Assembly (NCBI GenBank): GCA_038202925.1
Contig: JBBREM010000034.1
Coordinates: 1-23,969 of the forward strand
Direction of reading: 5' to 3'
From: JAEVZK01 sp038202925
GTDB lineage: Bacteria > Armatimonadota > Fimbriimonadia > Fimbriimonadales > Fimbriimonadaceae
Length of the DNA: 23,969 nt
Shown: one piece after another, positions 7,295-14,126 of the stretch
Layout: every line of letters begins with the position of its first letter
Position numbering within the stretch: position 1 is the stretch's first letter
Notes under the pieces: model-generated
Told to the model about the DNA's origin: nothing
What the model saw: the letters and a program-made list of their open reading frames with translations, nothing else
The model's database searches: none
Translations under genes and position numbers: made by a program

Positions 7295-8547
7295 TGAGCC
7301 AACACGTAAACGTTCTCGAAATGGCGCGCCAGCAGTTGGCGGTCGCCGCGAAGTACCTCGACCTCGATCGCGGCATGCACCAGGTGCTCGCCAACCCAAT
7401 GCGCTCGCTCATCGTCCGCTTTCCTGTGGTGCTCGACAACGGCGAGGTGCAGGTCTTCGAGGGATACCGAGTCCAGCACAATCACAGCCGGGGGCCGACC
7501 AAAGGCGGCATCCGCTACCACCCAGACGTTGATCTCGACGAGACGAGCGCACTCGCAATGTGGATGACCTGGAAATGCGCGGTCGTCAACATCCCCTACG
7601 GCGGCGCGAAGGGCGGCGTGAAGGTCGATGTCAAGCAGCTTTCGATGCGCGAGCTAGAGAAGCTCACGCGCCGCTTTATCTCCGACATCGGCATCATCGT
7701 CGGCGAGCGCAGCGACATTCCCGCGCCAGATATTGGCACGAACGCGCAGGTGATGGCGTGGATCATGGACACCATCTCGATGCAAGCGGGTCACACCGTC
7801 CCCGGCTGCGTCACCGGCAAGCCGATTCAGCTTGGCGGCTCCGAGGGCCGCGTCGAAGCCACCGGACGCGGCGTCGTCGTCGCGATGGAAGAAGCCGCGA
7901 AGGTGATCAACCTTAACCTGAATGGGGCGAAGGTGGCTATCCAGGGCTTCGGCAACGTGGGCTCGGTCGCCGCATATCTGGCAGAGGAAGCGGGGGCGAT
8001 CGTGGTCGCGGTCAGCGACGCCACTGGCGGCATCTACAATCCGAAGGGCCTGCCCATTCATGAGTTGCTGAACCGATACGGCTCAAAGGAAGGCGGTATC
8101 CGCGAGTATAAGGATGCCCAGCAAGTTACCAATGCGGAGCTTCTCGAATTGCCGTGCGAGGTCCTCATACCCGCGGCCATTGCCGCTCAGCTTACGAAGG
8201 AGAACGCGGATCGGGTCAAAGCTAAGATGGTCGTCGAAGGCGCCAACGGCCCAAGCACGCCGGATGCCGACAACATCTTCAGCGACAAGGGCATCATGTG
8301 CGTGCCCGACGTGCTCGCCAACGCGGGCGGCGTCATCGTCAGCTACTTCGAATGGGTGCAGGACCTGCAGAACTTCTTCTGGGAAGAGAACGAGGTCAAC
8401 AACAAGCTCACGCGCATCATGCGGCACTCCTTCGCGGGCGTTGAGAGCGCGATGCGCGCGCACAAGACGGACATGCGCACCGCCGCCTACATTATCGGTG
8501 TGCAGCGTGTGGCTGAAGCCACGATGAAGCGCGGAATCTATCCGTAG
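7294..8547 (+). CDS. gdhA: glutamate dehydrogenase (Glu/Leu/Phe/Val dehydrogenase family)
   Basis: A 417-residue enzyme that interconverts glutamate and 2-oxoglutarate plus ammonium. The substrate lysines Lys70 (GPTKGG), Lys94 (TWKCA) and the catalytic Lys106 (GGAKGG) have the spacing known for hexameric GDH, and Asp146 lies in PAPDIGTN. The Rossmann fold starts at GFGNVG (218-223). The length suits the small hexameric class. NAD versus NADP preference cannot be decided from what is visible. It starts in a one-base overlap with mreD and so appears to be cotranslated with the mre genes, which is unusual. The stop is followed by a repeat island. Confidence 0.94.
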   Translation: MSQHVNVLEMARQQLAVAAKYLDLDRGMHQVLANPMRSLIVRFPVVLDNGEVQVFEGYRVQHNHSRGPTKGGIRYHPDVDLDETSALAMWMTWKCAVVNIPYGGAKGGVKVDVKQLSMRELEKLTRRFISDIGIIVGERSDIPAPDIGTNAQVMAWIMDTISMQAGHTVPGCVTGKPIQLGGSEGRVEATGRGVVVAMEEAAKVINLNLNGAKVAIQGFGNVGSVAAYLAEEAGAIVVAVSDATGGIYNPKGLPIHELLNRYGSKEGGIREYKDAQQVTNAELLELPCEVLIPAAIAAQLTKENADRVKAKMVVEGANGPSTPDADNIFSDKGIMCVPDVLANAGGVIVSYFEWVQDLQNFFWEENEVNNKLTRIMRHSFAGVESAMRAHKTDMRTAAYIIGVQRVAEATMKRGIYP

Positions 8548-8552
8548 ACCCC

Positions 8553-8759
8553 GTCATCCCGAGCGGAGCCGAGGGATCTGACTCTGGAGTCGCTTGTCTG
8601 TGGGCAGGCAGCTACAACAGGCAGATTCCTCGACTCGCCCTCCGGGTCGAGTCCTTGCTCGAGGAATCTGACACGGGAGACGCTTGTCTGCAGGCAACCC
8701 GCAAACTCCAGGCAGATTCCTCGACTCGCCCTCCGGGTCGAGCCCTCGCTCGGAATGAC
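8553..8759. repeat. intergenic inverted-repeat element, copy 2, with internal 91-base tandem duplication
   Basis: The ends are GTCATCCCGAGC (8553-8564) and GCTCGGAATGAC (8748-8759), inverted to each other and matching the element at 555-679. Inside, two units of about 91 bases repeat: 8570 onward and 8661 onward. Their best-conserved part spans 8619-8661 and 8710-8752 (43 bases, 2 differences). Each unit contains CGACTCGCCCTCCGGGTCGAG, itself nearly palindromic. No gene is present. The island separates the converging ends of gdhA and the HtrA gene and may also help end transcription. Confidence 0.72.
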
Positions 8760-8799
8760 AGCTTCGTTCCTCTTCCCTCTTTCCTCTTTCCGAGCCCCG

Positions 8800-9924
8800 T
8801 TACTGGTCTCGAATCTCAGTCAGCGCGACGCTTGCCGACTTCTCCTCGCCTTTGCTCCAGTATCTGATCGTCACCTTGTCACCAGGCTTCTTCGTGTTGA
8901 GCACCTGGTTGAGGGGGAGCGGGGTGTCGGTTTTCACGCCGTCGACCGCCAGGAGCACGTCCCACTGCTTCATGCCCGCCTGATCGAGCGAGCTGCCGGG
9001 GGTTACCTGGTCGATGATGATGCCGTAGTTTGGCGGCATCGCGCCGGCGAGATCGCGAAGCTGAGATCGCGCGTCGTCCGAAGCAAGCACGCCGATCAGT
9101 TGCGGCCGGAATGAAATGCCAAGGCCCGCCGAGGTCGCATAGCCGCGCTTGACGATCTGTGAAACGACGCTCTTGACGCGGTTGATCGGGATCGCGAAGC
9201 CGATGCCGATGCTGCCGCCGGACGTGCTCGCGATGGCGCTGTTGATGCCCACCACGCGGCCCATCGCGTCCGCTAAAGCGCCACCCGAGTTGCCGGGGTT
9301 GATTGCGGCGTCGGTCTGGATCGCATCGGTCAGGTAGCCCTGCTCCACGCCAAGCGAGCGCCCGAGCGAGCTGACGACCCCCACGCTCACCGTCTGATCG
9401 AAGTTAAGCGGGTTGCCCACGGCAACGACCCACTGGCCAACCTCGAGCGCGGAGCTGTCGCCCATCTCGATGGGCGTAAGCCCCTTCGCGTCGACCTTTA
9501 GCACTGCGAGATCGAAACGAGGATCGGTGCCCAGCACCTTGGCAGGCATCGTCTGTTTGTTCGGAAATCTCACCTGCACTTCCGCCGCTCGCGCGACCAC
9601 ATGATTGTTCGTGACGATCAGCCCGTCGGCGGATACGATGACGCCCGAGCCGCTCGCGGTCTCTTGAACCGTGGAATCGTTGGCCATAAAGCCGACGCGG
9701 TCGAACCGGTCGACGCTAACGACGGAAGGCAGCATCTTCTTGGCCGCCAGCCGGAAATCGATCGGGGCGGGGCCGTCATAAGCTGCCGGGATGATCCGAC
9801 TTGCGGGACCGAAGGTCACGGTGGGCGTGTCCTCCTTGCGAAGGAGAAAATGATCCGCCTGCAGCGCGGCAAGCACGCCGACGAAGCACGCGGCTCCAAT
9901 TGTGATGACCGAAGACTTTTTCAT
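8800..9924 (-). CDS. HtrA/DegP-type trypsin-like serine protease with one PDZ domain
   Basis: A 374-residue exported quality-control protease. A signal-anchor helix covers about residues 6-22. The S1C protease domain has the full triad: His108 (TNNHVV), Asp138 (RFDLAVLKV) and Ser213 (NPGNSGGA). A single PDZ domain (about 275-370) includes GSSLDQAGMKQWDVLLAVDG. The architecture is that of DegS or the short HtrA proteins rather than two-PDZ DegP. It acts outside the cytoplasmic membrane. The ATG at 9924 is preceded only by a weak AGAG. The gene is monocistronic, between a repeat island and a divergent metalloprotease gene. Confidence 0.95.
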   Translation of the reverse strand: MKKSSVITIGAACFVGVLAALQADHFLLRKEDTPTVTFGPASRIIPAAYDGPAPIDFRLAAKKMLPSVVSVDRFDRVGFMANDSTVQETASGSGVIVSADGLIVTNNHVVARAAEVQVRFPNKQTMPAKVLGTDPRFDLAVLKVDAKGLTPIEMGDSSALEVGQWVVAVGNPLNFDQTVSVGVVSSLGRSLGVEQGYLTDAIQTDAAINPGNSGGALADAMGRVVGINSAIASTSGGSIGIGFAIPINRVKSVVSQIVKRGYATSAGLGISFRPQLIGVLASDDARSQLRDLAGAMPPNYGIIIDQVTPGSSLDQAGMKQWDVLLAVDGVKTDTPLPLNQVLNTKKPGDKVTIRYWSKGEEKSASVALTEIRDQ

Positions 9925-10184
9925 CTGTATATTCTCTAACGTGACGGTGTAACTGCCAGGTTCCGTGGTCCTAGGCGCAAGCGCAATCGACTTGAGAATA
10001 GACCACTTCTAAATTGCGGTTTTCCACACTACGTTCGCTGTTCTTTTCACGCTCGCCGCAAGGAACGCCACCCTCGCCCAAATACGAGCTTTTGTAATCG
10101 TACAGTCCCCTATAGCCTGGCTAGCATGCGGGGAAGTCTCCCGCTCGCCGACAAGTGAATTGTGCTTGGGCTTCGGGGCAAAGG
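9925..10184. other. divergent intergenic region, no clear element
   Basis: About 260 bases lie between the HtrA gene (minus) and the metalloprotease gene (plus). It must contain both promoters, but I found no hexamer pair with acceptable spacing: TTGTAA (10092-10097) and TATAGC (10111-10116) are only 13 bases apart. An in-frame GTG at 10155 could extend the metalloprotease by ten residues. Confidence 0.4.
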
Positions 10185-10868
10185 GTGAAACGAGGGAATC
10201 TACTAACGGCGGTTGCCGCGCTCACCGCGCTTGCTTCCGCGAATGGGCGGCCTCACGCCGTCCTGCCGGAGCTAGAGCAGCACATGGGCTTGGCCCGACA
10301 GTGCGCGAGCGCCGGCGAACTCGATAAGGCGCTCGCTCACACCCTCGTCGTCAATCCGGCCCATCTGATTCGGGTCAGGGTCGACTGCCCGCTTCCTCCC
10401 GCGCAGCAGGGCATCTATCGCAACGCTGTCGCCGGCGCGTTCTACATGTGGGAGGACGCGATGGGCGCGAAGCTGTTTCGGATCACTGAAACGGCGACGC
10501 CCGATGTTGTGATTCACTTCCAACCCGACGTGGTCAACCGCGGCTCCGAAGTCGCGGGCCATATCGATTGGAAGCGCGGGGTTACGCCAGCCGGCGACCC
10601 TATCTTGAGCGCAACCATCCAGATCCGCATGCAGCGCGGGAATGGCGTTCCCATGAGTTTCGAACAGCTACGAGGCTGCCTTTCGCATGAGCTAGGGCAC
10701 GTTCTCGGATTAAGCGACAGCGATTCCGTCGGCGACGTCATGGGAGCCATGAATTTCGCGAACCCGGCAGAAGCGATCCGCCCCGAAGAGGTCGCGAACC
10801 TCATTAGCCTCAGAAACGAAGCTTTGAGCCTAAGAGTCAGCCTCGCCGCCCGCAAGCAAGCCAAGTAG
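10185..10868 (+). CDS. secreted zinc metalloprotease, metzincin/matrixin-like
   Basis: A 227-residue exported protein. The GTG at 10185 gives a short signal peptide (VKRGNLLTAVAALTALASA); a GTG at 10155 would put ten polar residues before it and is less likely. The catalytic signature CLSHELGHVLGLSD (residues about 165-178) has the zinc helix HExxH with catalytic Glu and the downstream Gly, and an Asp where most metzincins have the third His. A Met that may form the Met-turn follows in GDVMGAM. Asp as third ligand is known in snapalysin-type enzymes. The upstream half (about 30-140) is not recognisable beyond a probable matrixin-like beta sheet. The substrate is unknown. Confidence 0.8.
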   Translation: MKRGNLLTAVAALTALASANGRPHAVLPELEQHMGLARQCASAGELDKALAHTLVVNPAHLIRVRVDCPLPPAQQGIYRNAVAGAFYMWEDAMGAKLFRITETATPDVVIHFQPDVVNRGSEVAGHIDWKRGVTPAGDPILSATIQIRMQRGNGVPMSFEQLRGCLSHELGHVLGLSDSDSVGDVMGAMNFANPAEAIRPEEVANLISLRNEALSLRVSLAARKQAK

Positions 10869-10872
10869 CGGA

Positions 10873-10878
10873 TAAACT
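10873..10878 (+). promoter_or_regulatory. -10 box, probably for a leaderless transcript (Hcy methyltransferase/MTHFR)
   Basis: TAAACT ends 7 bases before the GTG start at 10886, in the 17-base gap after the metalloprotease gene, with no Shine-Dalgarno between. Transcription would start at or near the start codon. No matching -35 box is evident. Confidence 0.45.
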
Positions 10879-10885
10879 GACAACC

Positions 10886-12697
10886 GTGCGGCTAACCGAT
10901 GCCCTGAAGGCGGATTTCGTCATCGGCGACGGGGCAAATGGAACGAGCCTCGCCGCGCACGGCTTCACACGCCAGCCCTACGATCTCGCCAACCTGCAAG
11001 CGCCTGAGCTGGTCAAGCAGGTTCACATCGAGTATCTCGATGCCGGGTCGACGGTCATCGAGACCAACACGTTTGAAGCAAACCGCGTGCGCCTGGCCGA
11101 CTTCGAGGTGAATATCCGCGACCTGAACATCCGAGGCGCTCAGATCGCTCGGGACGCTGCCGGCCCAGAACGCGTCGTGCTCGGCGCGATCGGCCCGCTT
11201 GGAAAGCCGATGGAGCCGATCGGCCCGATCAGCGAGGCGATGGTGCGCGAATCGGTGAAGGAGCAGGCGCTCGCCCTTGAAGAAGGCGGCGTCGACGGTT
11301 TCCTGCTTGAAACCTACATCGATATCTGCGAACTTGTCGTAGCCGCGCAGGCCATCCGCGAAGTGAGCGAGCTGCCGATCATCGTCAGCAAGGCATACAT
11401 TGAAGATGGCGAGATGCTCGCGCAGGGTCTGCCGATGGAGTGTACGAAGCAGATGAACTCCATGGGCGTGGTGGCCGTGGGCGCGAACTGTATCGTCGGC
11501 CCCCAGCGGATGATCGATCTCGTTCGCATGATCGCGGAAGAGACCGAGCTGCCGATCCTCGCCTACCCCACACCGGGCATGCCGCAACTCGTAAAGGGCG
11601 TGGTCACCTACGACTCTCGGCCCGAATACTTCGCCAAGGCGGCGATCCGCCTGCTTGAAGAGGGCGCGAAAGTTCTCGGCGGCTGCTGCGGCACGACGCC
11701 CGAGCACATTCGCGAGTTGCACCGCCTACTCGGCAGGGGCAAGGGCATCAAGATCAAGCCTCGGCCCAGCGTCAGCGACAAGCAGAGCGAGGCCAAGCCC
11801 CTACCGCAAAGTGAGCCGAGCGAGCTCGCCCGCAAGATCGGGCGCAAGTTCGTCACCGCTATCGAAATGGATGTGCCGCGCGGACTCAACATCGACAAGC
11901 TGCTCCTCAACTGCAAAGAGCTGAAGATCGCCGGAGCGGACGTGATTAACATCTCCGATGGTGCCCGCGCTCGTCTGCGCATGAATCCGGCGGCGGTCAG
12001 CAGCATCATTCAGAACAAGATCGGGATCGAGGTCACGATGCACTTTTCGTGTCGCGACCGGAACCTGCTCGCGATTCAATCCGACCTGCTCGGCTGCCAC
12101 GCGATGGGGGTGCGAAACATTCTCGCCGTGACCGGCGACCCTGCCAACATCGGCGACTACCCAAGCGCGACGAGCGTGTTCGACATCGACGCCGTGGGGC
12201 TCGTGCGCATTCTCTCGCGCTTTAACGAAGGCATCGACATGGCGGGATACAGCGTGGGCATGAAGTGCGCCTTCACCATCTGCTGCGCCTATAATCCGCT
12301 CGCGATGGATGCGGATTTGGAGCTGGACCGCCTCAAGAAGAAGCTCGACGCGGGCGTTCATCTCGTCTACACCCAGCCCGTTTTCGACGAGGGAATCGCC
12401 GAGCAGGCGGCGGAGACTTGCACTAAGCTCGGCCTCCCTGTGCTTGTCGGCGTGCTGCCTTTGCGCAGCCAGCGCCATGCCGAATTTATGCACAACGAAG
12501 TTCCCGGGATCGATATTCCGGATTGGCTCCGCAAACGCATGGCCGAGACTTCGGATGATGCCGAGGCGCTGGAGGTCGGAGTCCAAGAGGCGCAAAAGCT
12601 CGCCGCGCGCATTAGGCAGTCGGCGCAGGGCCTGTATCTCATGCCTCCCTTCGGGAATGCGATCATCGCCGAGCGCGTGCTCGAATCGGTGCGCTGA
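10886..12697 (+). CDS. bifunctional homocysteine S-methyltransferase / 5,10-methylenetetrahydrofolate reductase
   Basis: A 603-residue two-domain fusion of the YitJ type. The N-terminal half (about 1-290) is a homocysteine S-methyltransferase with zinc ligands Cys202 (GANC) and the pair Cys267-Cys268 (LGGCCGTTPEH). The C-terminal half (about 315-600) is a FAD-dependent MTHFR barrel, recognised by the block VTGDPANIGDYPSATSVFDID and by YTQPVFD. A charged Lys/Pro/Ser linker (about 285-315) joins them. The fusion makes 5-methyl-THF and transfers a methyl group to homocysteine to give methionine; the methyl donor of the first domain is not certain from sequence. The start is GTG. The stop overlaps the next ATG by one base (TGATG). 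Confidence 0.94.
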   Translation: MRLTDALKADFVIGDGANGTSLAAHGFTRQPYDLANLQAPELVKQVHIEYLDAGSTVIETNTFEANRVRLADFEVNIRDLNIRGAQIARDAAGPERVVLGAIGPLGKPMEPIGPISEAMVRESVKEQALALEEGGVDGFLLETYIDICELVVAAQAIREVSELPIIVSKAYIEDGEMLAQGLPMECTKQMNSMGVVAVGANCIVGPQRMIDLVRMIAEETELPILAYPTPGMPQLVKGVVTYDSRPEYFAKAAIRLLEEGAKVLGGCCGTTPEHIRELHRLLGRGKGIKIKPRPSVSDKQSEAKPLPQSEPSELARKIGRKFVTAIEMDVPRGLNIDKLLLNCKELKIAGADVINISDGARARLRMNPAAVSSIIQNKIGIEVTMHFSCRDRNLLAIQSDLLGCHAMGVRNILAVTGDPANIGDYPSATSVFDIDAVGLVRILSRFNEGIDMAGYSVGMKCAFTICCAYNPLAMDADLELDRLKKKLDAGVHLVYTQPVFDEGIAEQAAETCTKLGLPVLVGVLPLRSQRHAEFMHNEVPGIDIPDWLRKRMAETSDDAEALEVGVQEAQKLAARIRQSAQGLYLMPPFGNAIIAERVLESVR

Positions 12698-13536
12698 TGA
12701 AGCTGCGCGACTGGCTCTTCTTGCTCGGCGGCGCGAGCGCGGGACTGCTCGTTTACGGCGCACTGTACGAGTCCAAGCGCCTCGTTGTCGAGCATTGCAC
12801 GATCAGCCTTCCCGACTGGCCGGAACGGCTGCGCGGCTACCGAATCGCCGTGTTGGGCGACTTCCACGTGCGCGACGAATACTCGATGGACCTCGCCCAG
12901 CGGGCGGTCAGCGAAACCCTCGATGCCGAGCCGGACATGACAGTGCTGACCGGCGACTTCGTGGGCTATTGGAAGCCGGAGAGCGCGCGGATGCTCGGCG
13001 ACCTGCTTGAGCCGTTCCTCCTGCTTAATGGGGATGTCGTCGCGGTGCCTGGGAACCACGATTACTGGCTCGGCGATCCGTCCCTGCTTGCGCCGATCTT
13101 AGGCGAGCTGAACATCAAGTTCCTGCGCAACGAAAGCTGGAGCCACCACGGGATCACCTGGATCGGCATCGACAGCTTCACCGAGGGCGAGGCCAATCCC
13201 TACGCCGCCGCCACTTCCGGCCGGCCATCGATCGTGCTCTGGCACGAGCCCGACCCCGTTGATGAGCTTCCGTTCCTCGCCGATCTTCAGATCAGCGGGC
13301 ACAGCCACGGGGGGCAGTGGCACTTTCCCGGCTGGACGCCGACGCACACGAAGAATGGGCAGAAGTACGTCCAAGGCTTCCACCGCGCCGCGAGCGGCAC
13401 GCCGATCTACGTGAACCGAGGCATAGGCACCACCGGCCCTCCCGCGCGGTTCCTCTGTCCGCCGGAGGTCACGATCCTGACCCTCGTGCCTGGGGACGCC
13501 GCAGCGCTGGTGGAGTACACCTCGACGCCAACATGA
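12697..13536 (+). CDS. membrane-anchored calcineurin-like metallophosphoesterase (YkuE/YaeI-like)
   Basis: A 279-residue metal-dependent phosphoesterase. An N-terminal hydrophobic segment (about 6-22) anchors it or acts as a signal. The dinuclear-metal motifs are complete: Asp55-x-His57 (GDFHV), Asp87 (TGDFVG), Asn120-His121-Asp (GNHD), His183 (LWHEP) and His202-x-His204 (GHSHGGQ). The closest well-known relatives are the lipid-A-precursor or phospholipid-type YaeI/YkuE phosphoesterases, but the substrate is not determined. It is translationally coupled to the upstream MTHFR fusion (TGATG), a link whose metabolic meaning is unclear. Confidence 0.9.
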   Translation: MKLRDWLFLLGGASAGLLVYGALYESKRLVVEHCTISLPDWPERLRGYRIAVLGDFHVRDEYSMDLAQRAVSETLDAEPDMTVLTGDFVGYWKPESARMLGDLLEPFLLLNGDVVAVPGNHDYWLGDPSLLAPILGELNIKFLRNESWSHHGITWIGIDSFTEGEANPYAAATSGRPSIVLWHEPDPVDELPFLADLQISGHSHGGQWHFPGWTPTHTKNGQKYVQGFHRAASGTPIYVNRGIGTTGPPARFLCPPEVTILTLVPGDAAALVEYTSTPT

Positions 13537-13560
13537 ACTGTGGCGGGGACATTCGGTTCT

Positions 13561-13706
13561 ATGCCTCCGCCCCGCCGACTGGCGCGATCCGCACGCAGCC
13601 GCAGCTTTAGGGGTGGAGGCTAATAGGTCAACGAGCGGAAGAAATCGCCTCCACCCCCCGGCTCGTGGAGGTCGCGAACCGGTGGAGATCGGCGGGGCGG
13701 AGGCAT
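13561..13706. repeat. large nested palindromic element downstream of the phosphoesterase gene
   Basis: A perfect 18-base inverted repeat, ATGCCTCCGCCCCGCCGA (13561-13578) and its complement (13689-13706), encloses a second perfect pair, GGGGTGGAGGC (13610-13620) and GCCTCCACCCC (13647-13657). The 15-mer CCTCCACCCCCCGGC (13648-13662) recurs, inverted, inside rimO at 14548-14562. It starts 25 bases after a stop codon, so it may also act on transcript ends. Confidence 0.75.
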
Positions 13707-13724
13707 CAGATTTTCCGTTCCTCG

Positions 13725-13741
13725 AGCCTCTGGCCGAGGCT
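13725..13741 (+). terminator. weak hairpin terminator candidate
   Basis: AGCCTC, a 5-base loop and GAGGCT form a perfect 6-base stem followed by TTTC only. It could end the MTHFR-phosphoesterase transcript, but the T-run is too short for confidence. Confidence 0.25.
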
Positions 13742-14113
13742 TTCAGCTGCAGTTCGATGGTTGACAAAATCGGCTGCCGAGCACCTATAAGCAGATGATC
13801 CGATCCGCTGCTAGATTCAAACCCAGTATTTGCGTAGCCTCACCAGAGGAGGAGTGAGCGTGAACTTGAGTGTGAATGAGGTATCCCGTGCGCGAAAAAT
13901 GCAGTGAATGAGAGGAATAGAGTGAATGAACGAACGCCGCCAACGAACAAATCAACCAGCAATCACCGAGAAAACCCCGGGAAACGCGGGAATCCACAGA
14001 CTCAAAGGAGCCTGACGGATTTCCAAATCGCATCACACATGCATAAAATGCCCAGCGCAACTCCCAACACCCAACGACCCAACGACCCAACACCCGCCCC
14101 CAGGATTCGGCGT
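13742..14113. other. low-complexity intergenic stretch before rimO
   Basis: About 370 bases with no credible gene on either strand. It holds three copies of GTGAATGA (13872-13879, 13904-13911, 13922-13929) and four copies of CCCAAC in near-regular 7-8 base steps (14063-14091). It looks less GC-rich than its surroundings by eye. Confidence 0.5.
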
Positions 14114-14119
14114 CATAAT
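14114..14119 (+). promoter_or_regulatory. -10 box, probable leaderless rimO transcript
   Basis: CATAAT ends 7 bases before the rimO ATG at 14127, and no Shine-Dalgarno lies between them. No -35 box is obvious in the repeat-rich sequence upstream. Confidence 0.48.
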
Positions 14120-14126
14120 TCGGGTG

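Noticed and set aside
8553..8759. CRISPR-like array in the repeat island
   Set aside because: Only two units of about 91 bases with no unique spacers; it is a tandem duplication within a palindromic element.
9925..10154. Promoters for the divergent HtrA and metalloprotease genes
   Set aside because: Several partial hexamers exist, but none has both acceptable boxes and a 15-19 base spacer, so no site is called.
10155..10184. GTG at 10155 as the metalloprotease start
   Set aside because: It adds ten polar residues before the signal peptide; GTG at 10185 gives a normal charged head and hydrophobic core. It is kept only as an alternative.
10869..10885. SAM or cobalamin riboswitch before the Hcy methyltransferase/MTHFR gene
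   Set aside because: Only 17 bases separate it from the upstream gene, too short for any known riboswitch.
11801..12763. 320-codon minus-strand frame antisense to the MTHFR domain
   Set aside because: Shadow of a strongly supported enzyme; no recognisable domain.
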